64,000 nt of DNA from Harmonia axyridis (GCF_914767665.1 NC_059501.1:49166798-49230797), one strand, 5' to 3'. Counted from the stretch's first letter, positions 22,680 through 33,122 are shown. Made by a program: numbers and translations. Notes: a model not told the origin generated them from the letters alone.

Positions 22680-24312
22680 TACATATTTCAAGAAAAATCT
22701 TCCATAAATGTAGAATACTAAATAATGTCAATTCTAAAATATACAAATTAATAAAAAACAATACTTTTACATATTGGACAAACTAAAAACACAGAGATAT
22801 ATAAATATATACACACAATGTACAAAATAAATTAGATAAAATACGATGTAATACTGGCTAGAACTGGTATGCCATAAATTCATCCATGGAATAGAATGCA
22901 CCCTCGATGAGAATCGCTTTGACTTGACGCTTGAATGTTATGTCATGCAGCGAAGTTAGCCGCTGGGGAAGTCTGTTGTAAAATCTCGTTCCATTGAAGA
23001 TGTGCGTGTTTTGGGTTTTAGTCAATCTATGCCTTGGGGTCATAAGGTTGTCTCCGAACCTGGTGTTATGGTTGTGAATCGCCGAATGTCTTTGGAAAGT
23101 GTCCCGATTTTTGTGTACATATAGTAGGCACTCTAAGATATAACAGGATGATATGGTAAGCACACCATATTTCCTGAAAAGAGGTCTACAGCTTGTGATT
23201 TGGCTTACTCCCGCCATCAACCTCAATGCCTGTTTTTGTTTCAGGACCACTCTATTTGCTTCAGGAGATGCACCCCATAGGATTATGCCGTAGATCATCC
23301 TACTGTGAAAGTGTATGTGATATGTGAGTAACGCTTCCTTTTCTGTTAATATATTTTTTATTCGTCGTATGGCGAATAATGCTGAGGATAGTTTGCTGCA
23401 TAACTCATTAGCTTGTTTCATCCATGTCAAATTTCCGCTGATTGAAACCCCGAGCAATGAAATAGTTTTCGTACTCACTACCATCTCCTGGGTTTTCTCT
23501 TCATTTACTTTCATGTCATTTGAATGGAACAATTCGATAGCACTTTTAATCGTTCCATGTGATTTGTTTAGCAGTAAATTTCTGTCTTTTGCTCTGTTCA
23601 AAAATGACGTATCATCAGCAAAGATAGTCTCATCGTCTGCAGCAACGTTACTTGTTAGGTCATCGATAAATATGAGAAATAGAATGGGCCCAAGCACTGA
23701 TCCCTGGGGAACTCCTGCAGTAATTTTAACTTTGGAAGACCTCTTACCATCCAGATCCACCACCTGGCACCGATCCCTCAGATACGACCTCAACAAATCC
23801 AATGCTGGACCCCTCACACCGATATACTCCAGCTTACGTAAAAGTATATCGTGGTTGACACAATCAAACGCCTTACTAAGATCCATGCAGGCTAGCATAA
23901 CTTCCTCCCCATCATCCAGCGCCTTTATAATGAACTCGACAAGGTGAACCAATGCCGATATGGTGGACCTACCTTCTCTAAAACCATACTGTGAGATGGA
24001 GAGCAACGAATTTTTTTCCAGAAACGAGACCAATCTTGTTTTGAGAAGCGTCTCAAAGATTTTTGACACAACTGGCAGGATCGATATTGGCCTGTAGTTC
24101 TCGTAATTTTCCTGATTGCCCGCCTTATGCACAGGTATTACCCTTGCAATTTTTAGTTCATCTGGAAAGTAGCCTTGCTGAAAACAATCGTTTATGAGGT
24201 CAGAGATTAGCACCACCAAACAGTCGACAACTTCCCTCAGCAATTTCACTGAGAAGCCATAGACATCCTGCGAACCTTTGTTTTTCATTTCTAATATGAC
24301 CTTTTTGGGCAA
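22680..24312 (-). mobile_element. 5'-truncated CR1/Jockey-group LINE inserted on the minus strand
   Basis: Holds a single long frame (22858-24312) for the RT and C-terminal region but no endonuclease, so its 5' part is missing, as is usual after incomplete target-primed reverse transcription. It separates the endonuclease and RT of the Jockey-type LINE. The 3' UTR lies at about 22680-22857; the exact tail was not fixed. Confidence 0.75.
22858..24312 (-). CDS. LINE reverse transcriptase, partial ORF2
   Basis: 484 codons open without a stop; the 5' end is a truncation, not a true start (first codon TTG). RT motifs in order: YRPISILPVVSKIFE (24105-24060), QYGFREGRSTISA, VMLACMDLSKAFDCVNHDIL (the first catalytic Asp), AGVPQGSVLGPILFLIFIDD (about 23725-23665) and IFADDTSFL (catalytic ADD, about 23630). 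The thumb follows, with LLGVSISGNLTW, and a C-terminal part with HNHNTRFGDNL and FYNRLPQRLTSL. This is one of the best preserved coding stretches in the window, but lacking the endonuclease it cannot act alone. Clade placement within CR1/Jockey is not settled. Confidence 0.85.
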   Translation of the reverse strand: MPKKVILEMKNKGSQDVYGFSVKLLREVVDCLVVLISDLINDCFQQGYFPDELKIARVIPVHKAGNQENYENYRPISILPVVSKIFETLLKTRLVSFLEKNSLLSISQYGFREGRSTISALVHLVEFIIKALDDGEEVMLACMDLSKAFDCVNHDILLRKLEYIGVRGPALDLLRSYLRDRCQVVDLDGKRSSKVKITAGVPQGSVLGPILFLIFIDDLTSNVAADDETIFADDTSFLNRAKDRNLLLNKSHGTIKSAIELFHSNDMKVNEEKTQEMVVSTKTISLLGVSISGNLTWMKQANELCSKLSSALFAIRRIKNILTEKEALLTYHIHFHSRMIYGIILWGASPEANRVVLKQKQALRLMAGVSQITSCRPLFRKYGVLTISSCYILECLLYVHKNRDTFQRHSAIHNHNTRFGDNLMTPRHRLTKTQNTHIFNGTRFYNRLPQRLTSLHDITFKRQVKAILIEGAFYSMDEFMAYQF

Positions 24313-25890
24313 AATTCAAAGAAATAATTCAAACAAAACGTGTGAATATTCATCATGAACAAAGAAAAGCTAGACGAAACAATCGAGGATCTAGAAAAAA
24401 GAATAATCGAAGATGAAGTACAGTTCACCAAGATCAAAAAAATACCGAAGAAGAGACGTGAGAATTTTGCTCGGAATTTTGTTACAGAAGAAAAAGGCAA
24501 TGGAACAGTATAGACGCACATTAAACCCCGGTGACAAAACTATACTGAATAAACTGACGAACGATGTGAAAAACAGAGTCAGACAAGTTCAACGAAGACT
24601 GGGACAAGAAGATACGGAAGACCAATCACTGTGGAAAATGACGACAGCACTAACTGGAAGAAAAACGAAAGCGAAGATACCAGCACTCAAGAAGGGAAAT
24701 GAAATAGCTGTCACAAATGAAGAAAAGGCAGAAATGTTCGCAGAATCTCTAAAACATCAATTCAAGCCAAATCAAAAATCAAAGACGACCAATTCAACCA
24801 ATCAGTCGAAATACATGGAAATATAACAGATGAAGATCAAAATGAAATGGAAGAAGATTCAACAGAAGTGACTAAAGAAGACATTGAAGTTATCAAAACA
24901 TTGAAAATTAGAAAAGCAGCTGGAATAGACGGAATACTCAATCAAGCAATTAACAACTTACCAGGAGAAGCTCGAGATGAAATCGTTGAAATAGCCAGAT
25001 TCATACTACATATTTGTTTGGATATTATCCAAACAAATGGAAAACGGCGGATACAATATTAATTTGGAAGAAAGGAAACGACAAAAAAGATCCAACCCAT
25101 AAGCCTATTATCGGCAATTGGTAAAGTGGTAGAGAAATTAATCCACAGAAGACTGACAGATTTCATAGAAGAAAAGAAAATAATACCAGATCACCAGTTT
25201 GGGTTTCGTAAAGATCACTCAACGATTCATGAAGTGGTACGAATAATGGAAAATATTAAGGAGCAAATGAAACTCTCTGCAGATACCGCTGCAATTTTCT
25301 TGGATATAGAAAAGGCATTCGATGAAAGGTGGCATCAGTGTCTGATTTACAAAATGAATTTGATGAAATTTCCAATCAAACTTACGAGATTGATACAATC
25401 GTACCTGGCAAATAGAAAATTTAGGGTGAATATCGATAGTATCAGGTCAACGATTAGAGAAATAGAAGCCGGAGTTCCCCAAGGATCGGTGATAGGACCG
25501 CTGCTGTTCAACTTATACATGGCAGACATACCGAAAATGAATAGATGCAAGATAGCCCAGTTTGCAGATGACACTGCCATATACTATCACAGTAGAATGC
25601 GGAAAACAATCACTAGGCAGTTACAGATAGACCTAGATACACTGCTGGAATACTTCAAAGTGAACACATCGAAAACAGTTGCAATCTACTTCGGAGAAAC
25701 AACAGTAAAGAAAGAGAAAACAGGAAACGTCAAAATATAAAACCAGACGATATAATGGAAAAAGGAAGCAAAATAGCTGGGAGTAATACTGGATGAAAGA
25801 ATGACTGTACCCGTTGCTCAACCCTAAAAGTAATGACTCCACTCCGATCTGTTCTGTGCCACCCGATGCCATCCATTCCCCGCTCGAGCC

Positions 25891-26870
25891 TTAATATATA
25901 ATATAATAAACTTTATTCAGCACTCGGCTATTGAAAACAATACAAATGTAATCCAGTAACTTAACTGAAAATTGAAACTATTGAAGAAATAGTTAATAAA
26001 CAAAGAAAGAAGATAATAGAGACGCTGAAAGAGCACGAGAATAAGGAATTAAAAAAGATAATGCAAATCAAAATAAGAAAGTCAAATAAGAGGAAATACC
26101 TCTTTCGAAGAGCTAAATAGAAAAAAAAGTGACATGAAGTAGGGAGGGAAGCCTTCGGATCAGACAACAGCAGAATATAGGAGAAATTAAATTAGAGGCG
26201 AAGGAAATGTAAATTCCGGACTTTAAACAAAAAGAAGATCTGAGAAAGAGATAAGAGGAGAAGTTAATGTCAGGTATAAATTCGTACACTTTACGAAGCA
26301 TGGGCATCGAAGGGCGCTAATGGGGAAAAGGTATGAAATTTTGTACTTAGATATGCAAAATTGTAAGTTGATCGAGCCACCATAACCAAAGAATATTCAA
26401 AATGAATAAATATCACATGAAGTTCTCGATAGTTTTGTGACAGCAGATGCGTGTAAAATACAGAAAATAATAATTTCATGCTTCGTGTAAATCATGTGGA
26501 TTGCGATATCAGAAAAACATCTAGAAGACTGAAGTCGATTACCGAAAAAACAACCTGATATTTCAGGGACCTATTGCATTGGACTAAACTAATACAACTG
26601 TTTACTTTCAATTTTGTCGATTTGCAAAATGAAACATAATGCTATTGCATAATACTATACTTTGAACAATGCTTGTGTCAATCACACCAAACAACTTTAC
26701 AACTTTTCAATTCTGAATATTTTTCTTACGCCATGATTTATTTCAAAAGTAGAAAATTAGAAAGTATTTTGATGCAAAAATTCCCTGATCCGACCTAGTT
26801 GAAATTTTTCGTGTGGCAATATTGAAACAATTTCAATTTTTTTGAATTTGCATTGCGATTGTATCACCAG
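25891..26870. other. No recognised feature
   Basis: A/G-rich then AT-rich sequence. Lys/Glu-coding stretches near 25980-26110 could be a LINE remnant, but I cannot assign them. Confidence 0.4.
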
Positions 26871-26876
26871 AATACA

Positions 26877-28655
26877 GGGTATTTCATTTTATACCGGACA
26901 AACATATATAGTCATGTAGATGACACCGGGAGAATCGTTTTTGCCTTATGACATATAGCTTGTTTTGGAAGCTTAAGCGTGTGCAACATCATTCCTGACG
27001 AATATTCTATAGAATGCGGTCAGTTATGTATAACCTTCAAAGTTACAATTTTTGGCCAAATTATAGTATTTTTGAGTGCTCAATTCAGAAAAGGTAAGGA
27101 ACCTTGAAAAAGAATTCAAAATGGCGGAAAACCTGCAACGTTTGAAATTTTTTTCCTTGGTGGTCAAATTGAATTTCATTATCTGAATCAACTGATTCTT
27201 CTAGAAATTTGTATGAAAATTTTGTCAAAAATCGAACAAATTTTTTTTTACATGTCTACAGCGAAACAAAAATTTCGAAAAATTTCACCCACAAATGATG
27301 AAAATTCTCACGATTATATTTTTTTTATACACGAATATGAAAGCAGAATCGAAAAATATCAAACGGTTCCTTCATAACGGCCATCCAAAACTCTCCTTCG
27401 GTCCTCTAACATAATTGAAAAAAAAAACAACTGGTTGGGCTATAGGGGCCAAAATTTTAAATTGCACTGTCGAAAAATTCCTGTTGGTAGTATAAAATTT
27501 TCACCAAAAAAAAAATTTCACTGTAATTTCAATGAATATCAGTGGGGAGTCGAACTCGCGACCTCTCGAGGTATGACCCAGAACGTAAATTTGAACTGAT
27601 CCAACAATATCAATTTTCGTTACCAACAATTCAGAGAACTTGATAGTGTATTCGTATTTGAGTATTATTTCGCAATTTTTCTGCTGATGTACTGTTTATT
27701 TTCACGTTTGCGAAATATGCAATTATTTTTAAAAATTTCCCCAATAATAAAAATACCATTAATATCTGGAAAATGATTGAAGTACCCCAACAGCTGCAAA
27801 TACCTCTCAATTTCCTATCTGAGGAATTCGCTTCAATTTAAAATTCGTTTCAAGGAACTTGCAGAATAATATTCACCATAATATTCACCGAAGCTTAGTT
27901 ACGAAAAATAACATCAGTTCAGTTCAAATCTACATTTGCCAGGTAATACCTCAAGGTCGAGAGTTCGACTCCCCCGCAGAGATTAATTGAAATTACAGCA
28001 AATATTATATTTGTGATAATTTTATAATACTATCTGGAATGTTTCGACAGTGCAATTTCAAAATTTTGGCCCTATAGCCCAATCAGCTGTTTTTTTCAAT
28101 TATATTAAAGGACTGAAGGAGAGTTTTGGATGCCCGTTATGAAGGAACCGCTTGATATTTTTCGATTCTGTTTTCAAATTCGTGTTAGGTATGAAAAAAG
28201 TATAATCATGAGAAATTTCATCAATTTTGGGTGAAATTTATTGAAATATTTGTTCCGCTGTAGACATGTAAAAAAAAAATTTTGTGCGATTTTTGGAAAA
28301 ATTTTCTCACAGAAATTCCTAGAAAAATTATTTCATTCAGAAAATGAAATTTAAATTGACCACCGAGGAAAAAATTTCAAACGTTGCAGGTTTTCCGCCA
28401 TTTTGAATTTTTTTTCAAGGTTTTTTACCTTTTCTGAATTGGGCACTCAAAAATACTCTGATTTGTCCAAAAACCTTAACTTCAAGGTTTCACAGAACTG
28501 ACCACACTCATAGAATATTGGTCAAAAATGACGTTGCACACCCTATATCTCGCTTATGCTTCGAAAACGAGGTATATGACATAAAGCAAAAATGATTCTC
28601 CCGGTGTCATCTACATGGCTATTTAGGTTTGTCCCTGTATATAAAATAATCACCC
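26877..28655. mobile_element. Large foldback element, two ~750-bp arms
   Basis: The arms 26877-27630 and about 27900-28655 are inverted copies with moderate divergence. Paired landmarks: GTAGATGACACCGGGAGAATC (26918) with GATTCTCCCGGTGTCATCTAC (28591); AAAATGGCGGAAAACCTGCA (27119) with TGCAGGTTTTCCGCCATTTT (28385); GTTGGGCTATAGGGGCC (27434) with the GGCCCTATAGCCCAATC stretch (28068). The middle, about 270 bp, is not inverted. Each arm carries a pol III B-box-like GTTCGACTC (27962 plus strand; its inverse near 27549). No transposase seen. Confidence 0.75.
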
Positions 28656-29490
28656 GAATGTTCCTGACGAAGTCGGGTATGCTATAGGCTCCTCATACAA
28701 ATAGAATAACTGACAACAATGACATCATAAAAAATCACATCCCTTATAATATTGATATGCAAAAGTTCTGATATCTTCAATAGGCGCATGAATGAACAAT
28801 TATGCACTATTGTAAAGTTCAATGATAATAATAAAGTTGAATAGATATTTAAAAATATTCAACTAGTAAATATAAGACTATTTCAAATGTAACAATTCAG
28901 GTTTCGAATATACAAACCTGGAATAAAATATAAATGACATATGTTTCGACTGGAAAGTAAACTCATCTAAAAATTGACCTGAATCAATATTTTTATAATT
29001 CCAGTAAAAAAAAGCATTTTTTGTTCAGAATACCAAAATAACAAATGAAAGTTATAGTATCAACCATTAATTACCAAATGTCATAGAATATAAGAATTCA
29101 GTATATGCCCAAATTTCTGAGAATTTTCGAAACACAAAAGTGAAAAATGTTCCAATAATTCACAAGAGCGTACACAAGACCATTTGAAAATCCAAAGATA
29201 AACAACGGGAATAAAATATGGTTTCGAGCTTTATGAAAATAAACAGAAATGCCGCTGAGAATCAGTATCGATTATCAAAAACAACTCACGTTTCCAAGTA
29301 CTGGAAAATCCTGTAAACCGGCTTTCGATACATTAGGAAACCCTCCACCTTCTCCACCATAATGATCTACATTCTATACCATCACAAAACGAAAATCATA
29401 AATTTTAAGAAAAGAACGCTGTTTGTTTCAATTCTCGACGATCCACCCTTACGCAACAACGTAAAATGCGCCCAATCACGCTAACCTGAG
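28656..29490. other. No recognised feature
   Basis: AT-rich; possible intergenic or intronic host sequence. No terminal repeats or frames of note. Confidence 0.4.
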
Positions 29491-29496
29491 AACACC

Positions 29497-29622
29497 ATGT
29501 CTATTTTTGCCATCTTCGTAGGGTGGCCCACTAACATCATAAACGTCATATTGATGTTGTTCGTGATTATATTGTACTATAAGAGGTTCAAGTCAGAACT
29601 GCTGAGGGGCAAAAAGGAATGA
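29497..29622 (+). CDS. Possible 41-residue single-pass membrane micropeptide
   Basis: An ATG in good context (AACACCATGT) opens a 41-codon frame ending TGA at 29620-29622. The product starts MSIFAIFVGW, has a hydrophobic segment at about residues 12-28 (IINVILMLFVIILYY) and a basic tail (KRFKSELLRGKKE). A hydrophobic core followed at once by basic residues is what a small membrane protein with a cytosolic tail would look like. No family was recognised. It lies in one of the few stretches free of TE marks. It could be a chance frame or a first exon; coding is unproven. Confidence 0.35.
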   Translation: MSIFAIFVGWPTNIINVILMLFVIILYYKRFKSELLRGKKE

Positions 29623-29683
29623 ATAGTTTGCGATGTTTGTCCCTCGCGCAAGCGCTGTCCAATAGACGGAACTCCCCAATCGT

Positions 29684-29717
29684 TATAAACCGCTTTACTT
29701 TATGCCCTGTTTCAGTT
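29684..29717 (+). promoter_or_regulatory. Candidate core promoter: TATA box and initiator at standard spacing
   Basis: TATAAA at 29684-29689 is followed by TCAGTT at 29712-29717, the arthropod initiator. The initiator A (29714) lies 30 bp downstream of the first T of the TATA box, the usual distance. The sequence downstream has only short frames (16 codons from ATG at 29744). The transcript, if any, is unknown. Confidence 0.45.
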
Positions 29718-30404
29718 GTCTCTCAATTATAGGGCGAGCAATAATGAATCCGGGTGCAGATAGACGAAGCAGTGCACAGATCACCTCGAAATGAAGAAAT
29801 TTCTAGGCAATCTGAAGTCAGATGTATCCCTATAGTTTAATCAATTTCACTTATAATACGGAATTCTCGATGGAAATCTCCATCCTACCCGAAACTTCAA
29901 TTGGTGAAGTTTTGAAATATGTAGAATTAAATATAAAAACCAAAAATTGCAGCATTGAGGCTGGAGTTAGATGCTTTTGCGCACACATCGAGTTGACAAA
30001 TCCGATAAATATTTGAATTATAAAGTTTTCAGAAAACTTGGTTGTTCTATGTTTTAACTGGTCGGTCTGGGGTGGGATTCTGTAAGGCCATAGCGAAGCG
30101 TTAACATAAATCTTGCTTTTCATAGTCATGATAACCGACGAAACGATGATCCTAAAATGTCACTATTGGTTGGATTATTTCAAACCATAACAATTTCTAC
30201 AACAAATAAAAATGCTTTTTTTCCTTTTCAAAAATATATAACATGATATTATATAAATTTCTTATTAAACTATAGAAATCATCAAAAGTTTCAGTTTCAC
30301 ACGCCAAACCTACCAATAGCCTATCTTCAATGATCTTTGAAATTCAGATGATTAAAATATTCGAAGACCTCAAGGTCTCACGATTTAAGACCGTTAGATT
30401 TTTT

Positions 30405-30508
30405 CATTTTTTCACATCATTGTTCCCAAATCGATAAATGTTGTTCTTTAAATGTGACCAAAAGAAAAAATCTGAAGAAGGTAAATCGGGAGACCTTGGT
30501 GGCCAACG
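30405..30508 (-). pseudogene. Mariner/IS630-type transposase C-terminal scrap
   Basis: The minus strand reads RWPPRSPDLPSSDFFFWSHL and then KNNIYRFGNN before a stop. 'WPPRSPDLTPLDFFLWG..K..VY' is the well-known region holding the last catalytic acidic residue of Tc1/mariner-like (IS630) transposases. Only about 34 residues remain. Confidence 0.65.
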
Positions 30509-30978
30509 AATATTTCAATTATCTGAAATTCACAGATTATTATATATAAGCACTCGCTTGATTCGCAGTGTGACACTGAAAGATTTGACGATTTTCATGG
30601 TTCGATAAGAAATTCATATCATATTATACATTTTTGGAAGGGAAAAAAAATCGATTTCATTTGTTACAGAAATTATTATAGTTAACATTCAAAAAAACAG
30701 AAGTTTCTATTATAATTAAAGCACTTATCGTTCCTAATATCAATAGAACTCGAAACTGGAACATAAAAAACGCAAATGAAAATTACACCAGCTCACCTTG
30801 TGAATAAGAAATTACGATGTGAATCATTTGAAGAAATTCAAATTCGTGGAGAAAATAAAAATAACAATTTTCTTTCATCTCGGGGATCCAAACAAACTCT
30901 CTGACGTATCGGTCGCAGGTTCATCCATTCGAATGTAACACAGAACTGCACCAGATGGAAAGTGATATGTCATGAAGA

Positions 30979-31569
30979 TTATAATTTTATTTCTTTAATC
31001 AGGTTCGAATATACGATGTTCAGTGAACCTATATCAGACCGCGCATTGATTGAATTCGGGTGTCTCTTGATGAAGAGCATCTCTTTGAAATTACGTTTGA
31101 ACCAATTGTTCTCCCTGGTCAGAATTTTCGCGTCATCAAAATCAAACTGATGTCCCTCAGACATGGCATGCTGTGCAAGCGCAGTTGTGTTGGATTGTTT
31201 CATGCAATCTGACTGATGTTGTTTAATCCTGGTACCAAAATACTGTCTAGTTTGTCCGATATATGTACCTGTACAATCTTTACAATTGACTCTGTAAACC
31301 AAACCCGATTGCCTGTAATCCGGATCCCTGTCCTTAAGTTGGGAAAATAGTTTTCTGACGGTCTTATTATAATATGAGACGATAATTGATGACGAATTCC
31401 TCATAACTTTTATCAACCTCTGGCTTAATCCCGGTATATAAATAAGTTTATTGTACTTTTTATCAGCACCATCCGAGTCAGGTGGACAACTAGGAGTCAC
31501 CATAGGAGTAGAAGTGTGAAAAATTCTACTAACAAGGCTTCTCGGGTACCCATTCTGAACTTTACTCAT
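30979..31569 (-). CDS. Penelope-like element C-terminal region with GIY-YIG endonuclease domain (left arm)
   Basis: 196 codons, ATG in the palindrome loop (31569), stop at 30981-30979. The GIY-YIG part reads LVYRVNCKDCTGTYIGQTRQ, with the expected catalytic Arg and following 'RIKQHQSDC', then ALAQHAMSEGHQFDF and the end FKEMLFIKRHPNSINARSD. A CxxC precedes the YIG motif, as in Penelope proteins. The upstream stretch (GLSQRLIKVMRN, YNKTVRKLFSQLKD) is the linker seen between the Penelope RT and endonuclease. The RT itself is absent. In the family this nuclease cuts target DNA for insertion. Start codon is likely fortuitous; the frame is intact. Confidence 0.85.
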   Translation of the reverse strand: MSKVQNGYPRSLVSRIFHTSTPMVTPSCPPDSDGADKKYNKLIYIPGLSQRLIKVMRNSSSIIVSYYNKTVRKLFSQLKDRDPDYRQSGLVYRVNCKDCTGTYIGQTRQYFGTRIKQHQSDCMKQSNTTALAQHAMSEGHQFDFDDAKILTRENNWFKRNFKEMLFIKRHPNSINARSDIGSLNIVYSNLIKEIKL

Positions 31570-32147
31570 TCAGAATGGGTACCCGAGAAGCCTTGTTAGT
31601 AGAATTTTTCACACTTCTACTCCTATGGTGACTCCTAGTTGTCCACCTGACTCGGATGGTGCTGATAAAAAGTACAATAAACTTATTTATATACCGGGAT
31701 TAAGCCAGAGGTTGATAAAAGTTATGAGGAATTCGTCATCAATTATCGTCTCATATTATAATAAGACCGTCAGAAAACTATTTTCCCAACTTAAGGACAG
31801 GGATCCGGATTACAGGCAATCGGGTTTGGTTTACAGAGTCAATTGTAAAGATTGTACAGGTACATATATCGGACAAACTAGACAGTATTTTGGTACCAGG
31901 ATTAAACAACATCAGTCAGATTGCATGAAACAATCCAACACAACTGCGCTTGCACAGCATGCCATGTCTGAGGGACATCAGTTTGATTTTGATGACGCGA
32001 AAATTCTGACCAGGGAGAACAATTGGTTCAAACGTAATTAAAAGAGATGCTCTTCATCAAGAGACACCCGAATTCAATCAATGCGCGGTCTGATATAGGT
32101 TCACTGAACATCGTATATTCGAACCTGATTAAAGAAATAAAATTATA
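31569..32147 (+). pseudogene. Penelope-like GIY-YIG region, inverted duplicate (right arm), frameshifted
   Basis: Identical in translation to the left-arm frame over its first part, including TYIGQTRQYFGTR. It is cut short at 32039-32041 where the left arm reads AATTTCAAAG and this arm AATTAAAAG, a one-base loss plus substitution that makes a stop. The rest of the domain continues in a shifted frame to about 32147. Confidence 0.85.
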
Positions 32148-32379
32148 ATCTTCATGACATATCACTTTCCATCTGGTGCAGTTCTGTGTTACATTCGAAT
32201 GGATGAACCTGCGACCGATACGTCAGAGAGTTTGTTTGGATCCCCGAGATGAAAGAAAATTGTTATTTTTATTTTCTCCACGAATTTGAATTTCTTCAAA
32301 TGATTCACATCGTAATTTCTTATTCACAAGGTGAGCTGGTGTAATTTTCATTTGCGTTTTTTATGTTCCAGTTTCGAGT

Positions 32380-32580
32380 GTTGATTGTTTGTTTTTTCAA
32401 TTGTAATACACGGTGAACCTGTGTGTTTGTTCTATATTGTTTTGCTGAGAGTATATTTTTAGTTGGTTCATATTCAAGATCTCATGTTACCCATTACTAA
32501 TTTAGGTAAAATTGTTTTTAGCCTGAGGAAGGGAATAAATTTCCCGAAACGTTGCTGCTGAATAAATTATACATAAATAG
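32380..32580 (+). other. Likely Penelope-like 3' tail with hammerhead-like core boxes
   Basis: Beyond the right arm, CTGAGGA (32523-32529), a GGGAA/TTCCC stem and GAAAC (32546-32550) follow in hammerhead order. Stem I and the cleavage site are not evident, so this is a degenerate or partial ribozyme at best. Penelope-like elements are known to carry hammerhead motifs in their terminal repeats. Confidence 0.4.
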
Positions 32581-32917
32581 TTCCTTGTGACTGATACCTT
32601 CACCTATTCTTTCTATTATAACTTCAAAACTAATGGTAATAAAAAATAATTATTACATTAATGGAATCTATAAAAACAGTGCCCGAAAATGAGCCATAAA
32701 TTTTTTTCTAGCTCAAAGGGAGTCAGAGATCCCCTCAGTAGTCAACAAATTTGGAACACTCGATACATTCAGATACAGTTAGTTGAATTCACAGGAATAT
32801 AAAAATGAAAAACCTGTTGTAGGAAATTGAGTATTAAAGGGTTATCATATTATGGTTGTGGATTAGTTGTACCAAAGATCGCAAGATTTTAGTATTGCTG
32901 TTTACGTTTGAAACAGG

Positions 32918-32920
<3 letters not shown>
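32581..32920. other. No recognised feature
   Basis: AT-rich sequence between the Penelope tail and the first TA microsatellite. Confidence 0.4.

Positions 32921-32962
<42 letters not shown>
32921..32962. repeat. (AT)n microsatellite
   Basis: Uninterrupted AT run next to the hairpin at 32998-33122. Confidence 0.95.
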
Positions 32963-32966
<4 letters not shown>

Positions 32967-32997
32967 CGTAAGAAAATTATTGATCGCAATATATCTA

Positions 32998-33122
32998 ATA
33001 GATAACAATGTTAGGATGTTTCGATCTAGGAAATTCAGTGATACACTTACCGAAAGCTTGGATGATATAAAAGTGTATCACTGAATTTCCTAGATCGAAA
33101 CATCCTAACATTGTTATCTATT
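32998..33122. repeat. Perfect hairpin with 51-bp arms between TA microsatellites
   Basis: Left arm 32998-33048, right arm 33071-33122, spacer of 22 nt (ACCGAAAGCTTGG...). The arms contain GTTAGGATGTTTCGATCTAG and its inverse. The piece TGTTAGGATGT is shared with the hammerhead locus at 40900-41581, hinting at a common origin. Confidence 0.85.

Larger units (their letters stand above)
21870..25800 (+). pseudogene. Jockey-type LINE ORF2 (endonuclease plus reverse transcriptase), interrupted
   Basis: Endonuclease pieces: IAFWNANLVFQKRQEL (21890), NKIDILLLGGTYL, YRKDIEQGRRGGTAVLV (22030-22080), IIAGDLNAKHPDW (22256-22295), and SSDHCRVIMTLEIG near 22540. After the inserted LINE the frame resumes near 24305 (WAKFKEII). 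It continues with the RT: RKAAGIDGI (24913), DHQFGFRKDHST (25188), AIFLDIEKAFDERWH (25293-25335), AGVPQGSVIGPLLFNLYMAD (25468-25527) and FADDTAIYYH (25561-25590) with the catalytic ADD. Stops at 22079, 22152, 25060 and 25738 and several frameshifts. The last part after 25740 fades out. Confidence 0.78.
20740..25890 (+). mobile_element. Jockey-type LINE, disrupted, split by an inserted LINE
   Basis: ORF1 (gag-like with zinc knuckles), endonuclease, then reverse transcriptase, in the order of Jockey-clade elements. The ORF2 is cut between endonuclease and RT by a minus-strand LINE at about 22680-24312. The 3' end near 25890 is approximate. Confidence 0.78.
30748..32379. repeat. Giant near-perfect palindrome of Penelope-like element sequence
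   Basis: Arms of about 812 bp (30748-31559 and 31569-32379) are inverted copies with very few differences, joined by a 9-nt loop (31560-31568). The join reads CATTCTGAA, loop, TTCAGAATG. Each arm encodes the same GIY-YIG domain on opposite strands, reading away from the centre. Single-stranded, the locus would form a hairpin of more than 800 bp. Confidence 0.93.

Noticed and set aside
23324..23947. A 207-codon plus-strand ORF
   Set aside because: It is the antisense shadow of the LINE reverse transcriptase at 22858-24312.
32521..32550. A complete hammerhead ribozyme in the Penelope tail
   Set aside because: Only the two core boxes and stem II are present; no stem I or cleavage site can be drawn, so it is listed as degenerate.
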